A stretch of DNA of 64,000 bases. Source: Mycobacterium sp. ACS1612. Lineage in GTDB: Bacteria > Actinomycetota > Actinomycetes > Mycobacteriales > Mycobacteriaceae. Made by a program: the position numbers and the translations under genes. Below, one piece after another: positions 41,270 to 50,366 of this stretch; positions within the stretch are counted from its first letter, which is position 1, and every line of letters starts with the position of its first letter. The notes beneath the pieces are model-generated. The model made no database searches and had not been told where the DNA came from. It saw only the letters and a list, made by a program, of their open reading frames with translations. The DNA lies in the NCBI RefSeq assembly GCF_001667505.1, contig NZ_LZHZ01000035.1:124001-188000 (forward strand), written 5' to 3'.

Positions 41270-42085
41270 CTAGAACTTCACCGCGCCACCGCTGATGCCT
41301 TGCACCAGCTGACGCTGAATGAAAAAGCTCGCGATGACGACGGGGACGACGGCGATCAGGATCGCGGCGCTCATCGACCCGATCTGCACACCGCGGAACG
41401 TGTTGAACCCAGCGATGGCGACCGGCAGGATCGCCGCCTTCCCTGGGGCAAGAATCAAACCGTAGAACAAGTCGTTCCACGACAGGGTGAACCCGAAGAT
41501 CGCCGCAGCGCCGATACCCGGATACACCTGGGGAAGCACGACCAGCCGGAAAGCCTGGAACCGGGTGAACCCATCGACCTGGGCCTGTTCCTCCAGAGAG
41601 CGGGGTACCGCTTCGAAGAAGCCGATCAGGAACCAGGTCACCACCGGCAGCACGAAACTCAGGTGCGCGAAGATCACGGGTACCAGCGTGTCGGTCAGCC
41701 GCAGGGCATAGGCCATCGTGAGGAACGGGAAGACCAGCACAGCGGGCGGAAGTACCTGCGCGGCAAGCATTCCGAACCGAGTTGCGGTGCCTCCGGCCCG
41801 GAACCGGGCGATGGCATAGGCGCCCATGCTGCCCGCGACCAGGCTGATACCGACGGTGCTCAGCGCGACGATGGCACTTCGGCCCGCCGCGGTCAGGATC
41901 TCGGAAGACAGCACGTTGCGCCAGCTGGCGAAGTCGGGTGTGAACGCGACCAGGAACGGATTGCTGAGCTGCTGAGGTGTTTTCAGGCTGGCCAGGGCGA
42001 TCCACACCATCGGGAAGAGCACCGTGATGGCCGCGGCCCACAGCAGTGCGATACGGCAGATGGCGAGGGTGCGCGATGACCTCAT
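41270..42085 (-). CDS. Carbohydrate ABC transporter permease, MalG type
   Basis: A 271-residue permease from ATG 42085, which overlaps the stop of the MalF-type gene (ATGA). It has six transmembrane helices. The EAA loop reads LEEQAQVDGFTRFQAFRLVVLPQ, the site that contacts the ATPase. The C-terminus RQLVQGISGGAVK is the standard MalG ending. Confidence 0.92.
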   Translation of the reverse strand: MRSSRTLAICRIALLWAAAITVLFPMVWIALASLKTPQQLSNPFLVAFTPDFASWRNVLSSEILTAAGRSAIVALSTVGISLVAGSMGAYAIARFRAGGTATRFGMLAAQVLPPAVLVFPFLTMAYALRLTDTLVPVIFAHLSFVLPVVTWFLIGFFEAVPRSLEEQAQVDGFTRFQAFRLVVLPQVYPGIGAAAIFGFTLSWNDLFYGLILAPGKAAILPVAIAGFNTFRGVQIGSMSAAILIAVVPVVIASFFIQRQLVQGISGGAVKF

Positions 42086-42933
42086 GACTGCTTGGCCTTC
42101 TCCATGCGGCGGAACGCCACGATGATGATCGTCAGCACAAGCAGCAGCACCACAAACGCCATCGACGACGCCGATCCGATGCGGAAGAACTGAATTCCCG
42201 TCTGGTAGACGAAATACTGCAATGTCTGCGTCTCGGTGCCCGGCCCACCGCGGGTGGTAGCGAACACGTACTCGAATACCTTCAAGGCGTCGAGCGAGCG
42301 CAGCAGCACCGCGACCACCAGAACCGGTGCGAGTAGCGGCAGCGTGACGCGACGCAACACGTACCACCCGCCGGCACCGTCGACCTTGGCGGCTTCAATC
42401 GGTTCCCGGGGTATCGACTGCAGCCCGGCGAGCAGGAGCAGCACCATGAACGGCGTCCACTGCCAGACGTCGATGAACGCGAGCGTGTAGAGGGCCCGGC
42501 CGGGCCCGAAGAAGTCGTAGTCGATGCCGATCGCCTGCAACATCCGTGGGATCGCGCCGATCTGGTCGTTGAGCAGGAATCGGAACGTGAGACCGACAGC
42601 GATGGGGGTGATGAACATCGGAGCAAGCAGCATCGACCTGGTGAGATCTCGTGCCCAGCGCTGCTTTTGTAGGGCCAACGCCAGAGAAAGGCCGATGGTC
42701 AGTTCCAGCGCGACCGCCACGCACACGAACGTCGCGGTGGTGCCGAACGCCTGCCAGAACGCCGGGTCCTGCAGGGTGGCAGCATAATTGCCGATGCCGA
42801 CCAGGTTCGGCGTGCCGCGGCTGGTGAGTTTGTAATCGGTGATGCTCAGGTAGAACGCATACACCAGGGGGAAACCGACCACGCCCACGAAAAGGGCGAT
42901 CAGCGGTGCGATCATGCGGTATTTGAATGCCAC
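42082..42933 (-). CDS. Carbohydrate ABC transporter permease, MalF/UgpA type
   Basis: A 283-residue permease with six transmembrane helices. The EAA-like loop is IPREPIEAAKVDGAGGWYVLRRVTLPLL. The N-terminal KYRMIAPLIALFVGVVGFPLVYAFYLS and later GGPGTETQTLQYFVYQTG are typical. It pairs with the MalG-type protein. The binding-protein gene is 54 bases upstream. Confidence 0.92.
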   Translation of the reverse strand: MAFKYRMIAPLIALFVGVVGFPLVYAFYLSITDYKLTSRGTPNLVGIGNYAATLQDPAFWQAFGTTATFVCVAVALELTIGLSLALALQKQRWARDLTRSMLLAPMFITPIAVGLTFRFLLNDQIGAIPRMLQAIGIDYDFFGPGRALYTLAFIDVWQWTPFMVLLLLAGLQSIPREPIEAAKVDGAGGWYVLRRVTLPLLAPVLVVAVLLRSLDALKVFEYVFATTRGGPGTETQTLQYFVYQTGIQFFRIGSASSMAFVVLLLVLTIIIVAFRRMEKAKQS

Positions 42934-42987
42934 AGCGGCCGTGTCCTTTCCGTCGACGTGATCGGTTTCCGGGTCTTCACAGAGCGA

Positions 42988-44307
42988 TTAGCCCTGGATC
43001 TTCTCGGCGGCCGCCTGCGCTGCGGCGAGCGCGTCGTCGACGCTCTTGGTGCCGGCCACGGCTTCGTTGAGTTCGGTACCGACGGCTTGGATCATCTCCT
43101 CGCCGCTGGGGCCCTGGCTCAACGGTGAGGCGTTCGCGAGAATCTGCTCGACGGTCTTGTAATAGTCCGCGCCGAACTTGCCGTTGAGTACTGCCGGATT
43201 CTTCAGTGTGCTCTGGCGGATCGCGGCGCCGCCCTTCTCGGTTCGTTCGACGTCATGCGCCTTGGAGGTGAGCCATGACGCGAACGCCCAACCCGCATCC
43301 GAAGCACCGGAATTGGCCGGAAGGGCCCAACTCCACGAACCGAGCACCTGCTTTCCACCGGGAATCGGGGCCAGCTTGTATTTACCGGCCGACGGCCCGG
43401 ATCCGGGCTCGTTGAGCGCGGGCAGATTCCAGTTGTAGCTGATCATCGATGCGGCCTGGCCGCCGGACACGGACCGGAACGCCTCGTCGAAGGCCCAGTT
43501 CAAGCTGTCCGGCGGTGCGGCGGTGTGGTAGGTGTCGATGTAGGCGTTCAGCGCCCGCTTGGCCTCCGGGGTGTTCAGGCTGGGCTTGCCGTTTGCGTCG
43601 TAGATCGATCCGCCCGCAGCGAACAGCCAGTTGCCCCATTCCTCGAAGATCTTGTAGCCGCGCTGCGGCTGCATCGCGATACCCGCACGATCGCCGACCT
43701 TGAGCGCCTTGGACGTGCTGACCAGCTCGTCAAGGGTGGTGGGCACCTGCAGTTTGGCTTGAGCGAGATCGTCTGTGTTGTAGAGGTATCCGAGCGCGTA
43801 GTTGTAGAACGGCACGCCGTAGCGCACCTTGTCGACGGTGGTGATCGCCGTCAGCGACGGAAAGAAGTCGGCCGCGTCGTAGTCAGGTGTGCTGTCGATG
43901 CGGGAATCCAGCGGCTGCAGGAACTTCGCGTTCGCGAAGTCGACCATCCACGGGTTGTCGACGATGATCAGGTCGTATGCGGGCGACGGCGACTGGAAGG
44001 ACGACACCAACTTGTCGCGCATCTGGTCATAGGTCAGGGTCTCGATGTCGATCTTGACGTTCGGATAGTCCTTGTTGAACTCCGGAACCATCGATTTCAC
44101 GATGTCGGTGTCGGGGACGTTCTCCATCAGTATGCGCACCGTGCCCGAGACGTCCTTGGGGATCTCGCCGGATCCGCTCGCCTGCGGCTGCTCGGGTCCT
44201 CCGCTGCCCGCGCAGGAGCTGATCAACAACGTGAGCACCGCCAGTAGTGCAATTATGGGGACGGCGACGAACGGCCGCCTCCGCCGATGTGTCGTGGTGG
44301 ATATCAT
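42988..44307 (-). CDS. Carbohydrate-binding lipoprotein of ABC transporter, MalE type
   Basis: A 439-residue extracellular solute-binding protein (SBP_bac_1). ATG 44307 overlaps the stop of the kinase gene (ATGA) and is followed by basic residues, a hydrophobic segment and the lipobox ISSC. The mature part has the expected VKIDIETLTYDQMRDKLVSSFQSP, YDLIIVDNPWMVDFA and GVPFYNYALGYLYNT. It delivers a sugar or polyol to the MalFG-type permeases; ligand unknown. Confidence 0.9.
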   Translation of the reverse strand: MISTTTHRRRRPFVAVPIIALLAVLTLLISSCAGSGGPEQPQASGSGEIPKDVSGTVRILMENVPDTDIVKSMVPEFNKDYPNVKIDIETLTYDQMRDKLVSSFQSPSPAYDLIIVDNPWMVDFANAKFLQPLDSRIDSTPDYDAADFFPSLTAITTVDKVRYGVPFYNYALGYLYNTDDLAQAKLQVPTTLDELVSTSKALKVGDRAGIAMQPQRGYKIFEEWGNWLFAAGGSIYDANGKPSLNTPEAKRALNAYIDTYHTAAPPDSLNWAFDEAFRSVSGGQAASMISYNWNLPALNEPGSGPSAGKYKLAPIPGGKQVLGSWSWALPANSGASDAGWAFASWLTSKAHDVERTEKGGAAIRQSTLKNPAVLNGKFGADYYKTVEQILANASPLSQGPSGEEMIQAVGTELNEAVAGTKSVDDALAAAQAAAEKIQG

Positions 44308-45818
44308 TGCGGCACTGTTCCTTTCACTGTTGTTGGATCTCCGATACGTCGTGCCATGGTGTGCGAGATCGGCGCCACCGCGGCACCGAGTTCCCGCCAC
44401 GTCTGATAGGCGTCGTGGTAGGCCGCCCGTCTGGACGGTTCCGGAACGACCGGCGGATCGAGCGCGACGAACCGCGCGGCGTCCGACCAGTCGTCGAGCG
44501 CACCAACGCCGATGGCCGCGATCACCGCAGCGCCAAGCGACGCGCCGGGGTGGCCTCGGACGGGCAGCATCTCAACGCCGAGCACGTCGGCGTGGATCTG
44601 CTTCCACAGCGTCGACTTGGACCCACCGTTGGTGACCATTACCCTGCTCGGGCCGATACCGATGTCTGTGAACACGTCGAAGTGGTGCCGAAAGCCGAAA
44701 GCGATGGCCTCCAACACTGATCGGTAGAGATCGGCACGGCTGTGACCAAGATGCATCCCGGCGAACACGCCGCGCAGATCGGGATCGTGGATCGGGCTTT
44801 TCTCCCCGAGGAAGTACGGCAGGCACAGCACTTCGGCCGGCTGGCATGACGCTGCTTGTTCGTCGAGCACCGTGAGGTCTATGCCGCCGACGAGAGCCTG
44901 AAACCAGCGAATCAGGCTGCCGCTGGTGGCCATACAACCGTTCGGCAGCCAGTGGCCGGGCACGGGGTGAGCGTCGAGATAGAGCCGTTCGTCGACGATT
45001 CTGGTGTCGCTGGCGACCAGAATGTCGCCGGCGCCACCAAGTTTCACGAGTGCATCGCCCGGCGCGTTGACTCCGGCCGCGAACGCCGAAAGCACGTGAT
45101 CGGCGCCGCCGACCACCAGCGCGGCGCCTGTCGACAAACCGGTCTCACGGGCCGCGTCCTCGCTGAGATTCCCGACCTGGGACCCCGGCCGGTGAACCGG
45201 CGGCAACACAGCGGCATCGAGGCCGGCGGCGGTGAGCACGGATTGAGCGATCTCACCGTCGATGGTGAACAGGCCCGACTCGAGTGCCCAGTTCTGCTCG
45301 ACGTGAATCTCGGCACCCAACGCCGTCAACACCCAGTCGTAGGAACCGACATAGTGCGCGGTGCGTTCGTAGACCTCGGGCTCGTGTTCGCGCAGCCACG
45401 TCGTGGTGGGGGCGACCGACTGTTGGGTCAGCGCCGAACCGGTCATCGTCACCAGGTCGACGTCGGTCAGCGCCCGTGCCAGGTGCTGTATCTCGAGGGA
45501 GGCCCTGGCATCGTTCTGCAAGATCGCCCGGCGCAACGGATTTCCGTCGCTGTCGAGTGCCACGACGGCGGGAACCATGCCTGAGACGGCGATCGCCTGC
45601 ACCTCGTCGGCGCGGATGTCGCTGCCGGCCACCACTTCTCGGATGGATTCGACGACGTTGCGGTGCCATTGATCGGTGTCGGCCTCGGCGAATCCGGGTT
45701 GCGGTGAGTGCAGCGCGGTCTCCCGGGACGCTTGCCCGATGATCCCGCGCGACGTATCGAACAGCACGGTCTTGGTGCCGGTGGTCCCGATGTCGATCCC
45801 GATGGTGTACGAACTCAC
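44304..45818 (-). CDS. FGGY-family carbohydrate kinase (xylulokinase-like)
   Basis: A 504-residue FGGY kinase with the N-terminal phosphate loop IGIDIGTTGTKTVLFDT. LVVGGADHVLSAFAAG and the FGGY signature region near RVMVTNGGSKSTLWKQIHADVLG are in the second domain. The protein is closest in pattern to xylulokinases/gluconokinases. It phosphorylates the ketose made by the SDR dehydrogenase encoded downstream. It overlaps both neighbouring genes by four bases. Confidence 0.88.
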   Translation of the reverse strand: MSSYTIGIDIGTTGTKTVLFDTSRGIIGQASRETALHSPQPGFAEADTDQWHRNVVESIREVVAGSDIRADEVQAIAVSGMVPAVVALDSDGNPLRRAILQNDARASLEIQHLARALTDVDLVTMTGSALTQQSVAPTTTWLREHEPEVYERTAHYVGSYDWVLTALGAEIHVEQNWALESGLFTIDGEIAQSVLTAAGLDAAVLPPVHRPGSQVGNLSEDAARETGLSTGAALVVGGADHVLSAFAAGVNAPGDALVKLGGAGDILVASDTRIVDERLYLDAHPVPGHWLPNGCMATSGSLIRWFQALVGGIDLTVLDEQAASCQPAEVLCLPYFLGEKSPIHDPDLRGVFAGMHLGHSRADLYRSVLEAIAFGFRHHFDVFTDIGIGPSRVMVTNGGSKSTLWKQIHADVLGVEMLPVRGHPGASLGAAVIAAIGVGALDDWSDAARFVALDPPVVPEPSRRAAYHDAYQTWRELGAAVAPISHTMARRIGDPTTVKGTVPQ

Positions 45819-46633
45819 GGCTGCTCCGCCCGCCGCTCTGTCGGGCCGCCGTGGGCGCGGTTGTCGACGCAGAAAACGTCGACACCCGCGGCGCGCGCGG
45901 CCACGAGTGCGGGATGGCCGGGATCGCCGTCGGTGATGATCACGTCGACGTCGGCGAGGGCGGCGATGCTGGTGAAGGTGACGCGCCCGAGCTTGCTTTG
46001 GTCGGCAGCGACGATCACCCGGTCCGCGCGTCTGCTCGCCGCGCGTTTCACGCGACTCTCACCTTGGTGGTAGTCGGAGATGCCGCGGTCGGCGTCGATG
46101 CCCGCCACGCCCATCACGAAGGTGTCGCAGTTGTAGTTGGCCAACGTGTCCTCGGCCACCGGACCGATCAGGCTCAATTCACCCGGCCGCAATTCGCCGC
46201 CGGTCATTACGACTGTGGTCTCGGGCTCGTCGATCAATTCGAGCGCTACCAACAGGCTTGGCGTCAGGACGGTCAGTCCTAATCCGCGGCCCTTCAACGA
46301 CTTCGCCACCGCGAGCGCGGTGCTGCCGGAGTCGAGGATCAGCGTCTCGTTGTGTGCGATGAGGCCTGCAACCGCGTCGGCGATATGCCGCTTTTCTTCA
46401 GCTGCGTCGGCGAGTCGCGCGGCGAAGGCCGGTTCGTTGTCCTTGCCTTCGAGCGCGATCGCACCTCCGACCACTCGCCTGACCACGCCGAGTGTCTCGA
46501 GCGCCTCGACATCGCGCCGGATGGTCATCTCGGAGACGTCGAACTCGGCGGCCAGTTCCGCGTACGTCACTTCACGCGCGACGGTCACTCGGTGCGCGAG
46601 GCGGTCTCGACGTGTCTTCGCATCCATGGTCAT
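45815..46633 (-). CDS. DeoR/GlpR-family regulator, first gene of second operon
   Basis: A 272-residue regulator. The HTH spans VTYAELAAEFDVSEMTIRRDVEALETLGVVRR, and DeoRC has LILDSGSTALAVAKSL, VVMTGGELRPGELSLIG and IVAADQSKLGRV. It is itself the promoter-proximal gene, so the operon is autoregulated. Two adjacent ATG codons at 46633 and 46627 are possible starts. Operator-like TGTGAATTTCACA lies 14 bases upstream. Confidence 0.9.
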   Translation of the reverse strand: MTMDAKTRRDRLAHRVTVAREVTYAELAAEFDVSEMTIRRDVEALETLGVVRRVVGGAIALEGKDNEPAFAARLADAAEEKRHIADAVAGLIAHNETLILDSGSTALAVAKSLKGRGLGLTVLTPSLLVALELIDEPETTVVMTGGELRPGELSLIGPVAEDTLANYNCDTFVMGVAGIDADRGISDYHQGESRVKRAASRRADRVIVAADQSKLGRVTFTSIAALADVDVIITDGDPGHPALVAARAAGVDVFCVDNRAHGGPTERRAEQP

Positions 46634-46647
46634 AGTCGCCAGCCTTG

Positions 46648-46766
46648 TGTGAATTTCACAGGCAGAACTCCTTCAGACGACTAAAGCCGCTGCTTCGCCG
46701 GGCAAGCAGTGTTAATTTACAACAAAAAGGCGGGCCTTGCCTAGATCTATGTGAGGATTTTTCACA
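46648..46766. promoter_or_regulatory. Cluster of three DeoR operator-like palindromes
   Basis: TGTGAATTTCACA (46648-46660) is a perfect 6-1-6 palindrome. TGTTAATTTACA (46710-46721) is a related imperfect copy, and TGTGAGGATTTTTCACA (46750-46766) has perfect outer TGTGA/TCACA arms with a longer centre. All lie upstream of the deoR-led operon and before the divergent 46836 gene. DeoR-family proteins commonly use multiple such sites and looping. Confidence 0.6.
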
Positions 46767-46835
46767 GCGGAAACATATCGGCGCATCGCTCGCCGAAGTG
46801 CGACTGACCGGGATGCGGCCGCATACGATCGGCGG

Positions 46836-47129
46836 ATGGGCGAACCCGCGACCACCGATGACGGGCACTACACCGTCATTGGCGGTCGGCGGTGGCGCGC
46901 GACCGACCCCGCGATACCCGAGGAGCGTCGGGCAGAACTTGTCAGGATCCTCATGGCCTGGCGCCGAGAAGTGCGCCGCACCAAGGGAACTCCGGAGGAA
47001 TCGACGGCCAGGGCGGGCGTGAACGCAGTGAAAGCCGCGCTAGGGGAGCGTGGTACGCCGCCGTGGTGGGAGCAGACTGACACCCAACGTCGCGCGCGAT
47101 GGCAGGCTCGGGTGCCGGTGCCGAGCTAG
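46836..47129 (+). CDS. Conserved small actinobacterial protein, unknown function
   Basis: A 97-residue protein with the conserved GHYTVIGGRRWRATDPAIPE start, an Arg-rich helix, and a LGERGTPPWWEQ end. Similar short proteins occur widely in mycobacteria and Streptomyces and are often mislabelled as biopolymer transporter Tol. It has no membrane segment and no catalytic motif. It is divergent from the deoR operon and may be read from the same regulatory region. Confidence 0.7.
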   Translation: MGEPATTDDGHYTVIGGRRWRATDPAIPEERRAELVRILMAWRREVRRTKGTPEESTARAGVNAVKAALGERGTPPWWEQTDTQRRARWQARVPVPS

Positions 47130-47247
47130 CGGCACCACCGACGCGGGGGTTGGACCTTGCGAGCAGCTCGGACTATCACGACGTTCGTTCTCGAGACTTG
47201 GCGCTGACCGTCGCACCGCCCGTCGCCGCCACCTCTTCAGCTCGTAC

Positions 47248-48942
47248 TCATTCCAGGATCGCCCGCGTCGCGCGCTCGGCGATGAGCATGACCGGCGCGT
47301 TGGTGTTCCCAGAAGTGATGGTGGGCATCGCCGAAGCATCGGCCACTCGCAGGCCGGCAACGCGGTAGACGCGGAAGTCGGTGTCGAGCACTGTGGAGGG
47401 CGACCGCGGCAAGCCGTGTACGTCAAAGGCACCCATCGCACAGGTGCCCACCGGGTGGAAGATGGTGGTGCCCAGTTCACGGGCTGCCTGCTGCAGGTCA
47501 TCGTCGCTGACCAGTTGCGAGCCGGGCAGCATCTCTTCCGGGCAGTAATGGGCCATCGTCGGGGACGCCATGATCTGCCGGGTCATCCGCAGGCCGCGCA
47601 CCGCGATGTCACGATCGGCGTCAGTGGAGAGGTAATTACAGAGGATCTTCGGGCTGGTGAGCGGATCCGCATCGGCGATACGCACGTGGCCACGCGACGT
47701 CGGTCGCAGATTGCAAACCGATGGTGTGATGGCTGCGAAGGGGTGTAGCGGTTCGCCGAACTTCGGCAGCGACAACGGCTGTACGTGCCACTCCAGATCA
47801 GGGCTGGCTAGTCCGGGGTCGCTCTTGGCGAATGCTCCCAGTGTGGACGGCGGCATGGTCATGGGGCCCGATCGCAGCAGCAGGTACTGAATTCCCATGC
47901 CCGCACGGGTGATCCAATTCCGGTACAGAGTGTTGACGGTGCGCGCGCCGCGGACGCGGAAGACCGTTCGAAGCTGTAGATGGTCCTGGAGGTTGTTACC
48001 CACGCCTGGAAGATCAACGGCCACCGGCACCTGATGCTGGGCGAGCAGCCCGGCCGGACCCAAACCCGAGACCTGCATCAGATGAGGTGAGCCGATCGCT
48101 CCGGCGCTCAGGATCACCTCCCGGCGGGCTCGGACGTCGACGATTTGGTCGTCTTTGAGCAGGCGCACGCCGGTGGCGCGGTGCTGCGCCGTGGTCCAGG
48201 CGCCGCGGCGCTGATCGTCGCGGACGTGATCGTCCATCAGCAGCTGTAGCGCCTGCGTTTGTGTGTAGATGGTGAGATTGGGGCGATTGGAGATTGGATG
48301 GAGGAACGCGTCGGCCATCGACCAGCGTCGGCCACGGCGTTGATTGACATGAAAGTACGCACTGCCGGAGTTGTCACCGCGGTTGAACTCCTCGATCGGG
48401 GCGATGCCGAATTCGGCTGCGGCGGCCTGCCAGGCGTCCAGAATCTTCCAGCGCACCCGCGGCCGCTCCACCCGGATCTCACCATCGGTGCCGTGCCAGT
48501 CGTCTGCTCCGCCGAAGTAATTCTCCAACTTCTTGTAGATCGCCAACGTCTCGCCGGGGCGGTCTGGGCCACCCCAGAGCCATCGCTCGTCACCGGTCGC
48601 TTGCGTCCATAGTTCGTAATCGCTTGCCTGCCCGCGCATGTGGATCATGGCATTGATCGATGAGCATCCGCCGATCACGCGGCCCCGCGCGTAGATGATG
48701 CTGCGCCCCGCCAGACCCGGGTCAGGCTCAGTCGTGAAGCACCAGTCGGTGCGTGGGTTGGCGATGGTGAAGAGATAGCCGACTGGCACCTTGATCCAGA
48801 ACCAATTGTCCTTGCCGCCGGCCTCGATCAAGAGCACACGGTGGTCAGGATTGACGCTGAGCCGGTTGGCGAGCAAACAGCCCGCGCTGCCCGCGCCCAC
48901 GATGATGAAGTCGAATTCGGCCACAGGGTTCAATTCCGGCAC
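47248..48942 (-). CDS. GMC-family FAD oxidoreductase (choline dehydrogenase-like)
   Basis: A 564-residue flavoprotein. FAD-binding FIIVGAGSAGCLLANRLS is at residues 11-28. GMC signature 1 is GRVIGGCSSINAMIHMRG and signature 2 is ILSAGAIGSPHLMQVSGLGP. The active-site His is in IFHPVGTCAMG and the second polar residue in TSGNTNAPVMLIAERA. It oxidises an alcohol with FAD. No betaine aldehyde dehydrogenase is beside it, so choline is not implied. Confidence 0.9.
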   Translation of the reverse strand: MPELNPVAEFDFIIVGAGSAGCLLANRLSVNPDHRVLLIEAGGKDNWFWIKVPVGYLFTIANPRTDWCFTTEPDPGLAGRSIIYARGRVIGGCSSINAMIHMRGQASDYELWTQATGDERWLWGGPDRPGETLAIYKKLENYFGGADDWHGTDGEIRVERPRVRWKILDAWQAAAAEFGIAPIEEFNRGDNSGSAYFHVNQRRGRRWSMADAFLHPISNRPNLTIYTQTQALQLLMDDHVRDDQRRGAWTTAQHRATGVRLLKDDQIVDVRARREVILSAGAIGSPHLMQVSGLGPAGLLAQHQVPVAVDLPGVGNNLQDHLQLRTVFRVRGARTVNTLYRNWITRAGMGIQYLLLRSGPMTMPPSTLGAFAKSDPGLASPDLEWHVQPLSLPKFGEPLHPFAAITPSVCNLRPTSRGHVRIADADPLTSPKILCNYLSTDADRDIAVRGLRMTRQIMASPTMAHYCPEEMLPGSQLVSDDDLQQAARELGTTIFHPVGTCAMGAFDVHGLPRSPSTVLDTDFRVYRVAGLRVADASAMPTITSGNTNAPVMLIAERATRAILE

Positions 48943-49355
48943 CGTTCCTCCATTGCCGTTGGATGAGCGTCACCAGTGTGCGCGACGACGGATCGCCACA
49001 ACTGTATTCGCGTGTGCTCTCGCATTTCACCGAGCACGTATGGCCGCTCGATCTGCGCTCATCGATGCCGCACGCCGGAAGGCCAACGAGGCGATTCGCG
49101 CTGACGCCATACAGGTGCTCCGCCGTGATCGTCCGGCGATGGAACAAAACAGCGGTTGGACGTGTCAGCGGGCAACCGAACACGCCAGCCGCCATCTGCC
49201 CCCGTGACCATTGCGAGATTGGGACCGGATCAAAGAGCTCGAGCCGGGTGTTCGCGGGCCGGAGGCCACCCACGGTATTGGCGCGGTTCGCTCATCTGCG
49301 GGTGTCGCCCCACGCCAGCACTGTCTGTACTGCGCGCGGCGATCCGGCAGCGAAG
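48943..49355. other. Non-coding stretch, 413 bases
   Basis: I see no convincing gene, RNA or repeat in this stretch. The reading frames here are short and have unstructured Arg/Pro-rich products. Confidence 0.5.
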
Positions 49356-49847
49356 TCACTCTCGGTCGGCTGCGGCCTGATCGGTGGTGTGCGTGCCGCG
49401 GAGGTAGGTGGCCGCATACTGCGTGACAAGGCTTTGCTCGTCAGCATTGCCGTAGGTGTAGGCCGGCGACAGGATCGGCCGTACAATTTCAACGTTCACC
49501 AAGACCGCCTGTTTGGCGGGGTAACCCGGTCCGTTGAGCTCAAGCAGCCATTCGTGTAACCAGGTGTGCACGGCGCTGCCGGGCTGGTGCAGTTCCGCAC
49601 TGCCGCTGAAGCGGTAGCCGCGTCTGCGCAAGAAGTCCACAACAGCGATCTCGATGCGTGGGTTCAGCGACAGGTTCGCGACGGTGCCCGGCGAGGCGAT
49701 GTCCATGAATGCGATGTGGTTGTCGTCGTATACGCGCAGAGATGCCTTGGGGGAGAGGTTCGGCGACCCGTCGGGGTTGACGGTGGCGACGAACCCGAGT
49801 TTGGCGCTGTCGACGATGCCGCGCATGTCGTTGTCGATGAGGATCAT
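49356..49847 (-). CDS. Pyridoxamine 5'-phosphate oxidase family protein
   Basis: A 163-residue protein from ATG 49847 (MILIDNDMRGIVDS); the longer frame has no support. It has LGFVATVNPDGSPNLSPKASLRVYDDNHIAFMDIASPGTV, the classic FMN/F420-binding split-barrel start, then NLSLNPRIEIAVVDFLRRRGYRFSG. Probably a small flavin- or F420-dependent reductase. The next plus-strand gene begins with a palindromic promoter region. Confidence 0.85.
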   Translation of the reverse strand: MILIDNDMRGIVDSAKLGFVATVNPDGSPNLSPKASLRVYDDNHIAFMDIASPGTVANLSLNPRIEIAVVDFLRRRGYRFSGSAELHQPGSAVHTWLHEWLLELNGPGYPAKQAVLVNVEIVRPILSPAYTYGNADEQSLVTQYAATYLRGTHTTDQAAADRE

Positions 49848-50014
49848 TGCACTACTTTCTGTTGTGGGGCGGCGCGAACAACCAGACCTTGAGTCGTCCG
49901 GCCCTGAAGGAGGATGGATTTGAGAACCTCTGTCTATCAACGTTATTCGAGTAGTAGCTCAAAGAATTTGGCACTCCGTGGCGTCATCCCGCGAGACAGT
50001 GACACGTTAACTTC

Positions 50015-50032
50015 AAGGACTATATAGTCCTT
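50015..50032. promoter_or_regulatory. Perfect 18-bp palindrome, promoter of the NAT unit
   Basis: AAGGACTATATAGTCCTT is a perfect palindrome. Its core, GGACTATATAGTCC, is repeated at 52310-52325 before the LysE-type gene. It contains TATAGT, which could be the -10 element, so a bound protein would block transcription. Upstream of the small ORF at 50199 and the N-acetyltransferase gene. Confidence 0.6.
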
Positions 50033-50198
50033 TACGTTCCCATGTCGGATAGCCTGGTGGCCGCGCCCGATAACCCGCAGTTGAGTCGAGTGATCGAGAG
50101 CGATCTCAGCGATCGACTATGGAATAAAAACGCGCTCTTTCAACATAATTGGTTATATGCACGATCGAGCATCCCTTCGGAAACGGAAGGAATACACG

Positions 50199-50366
50199 GT
50201 GTCTGCCGAAGACCTGCAACATGCTCCGGGGTCGGTCCGGACGGTGACATATCAGACGTCTGCTGTGTCTGGGAGAACCCCGAGATACTCACCCGTGGAG
50301 AAGTCGTCCCCTGCACCGAAGGTCACCATTCATCATGTCCCTGCGAGCTCGAGGATAGGCGCCTAA
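50199..50366 (+). CDS. Small ORF coupled to N-acetyltransferase gene
   Basis: A 55-codon frame from GTG 50199, with AAGGAA upstream, ending TAATG shared with the NAT start at 50366. The product (SAEDLQHAPGSVRTVTYQTS...) has no recognised family; it may be a short protein or the stub of a lost gene. Coupling to NAT is the main support. Confidence 0.35.
   Translation: MSAEDLQHAPGSVRTVTYQTSAVSGRTPRYSPVEKSSPAPKVTIHHVPASSRIGA

Noticed and set aside
48845..49273. Minus-strand 142-codon frame between the GMC and PNPOx genes
   Set aside because: The last part only overlaps the GMC gene in another frame and the rest has no family features or ribosome binding site.
50042..50365. N-terminal extension of the N-acetyltransferase to 50042
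   Set aside because: It would give 387 residues where the family has about 280, and the extra sequence has no similarity to any NAT.
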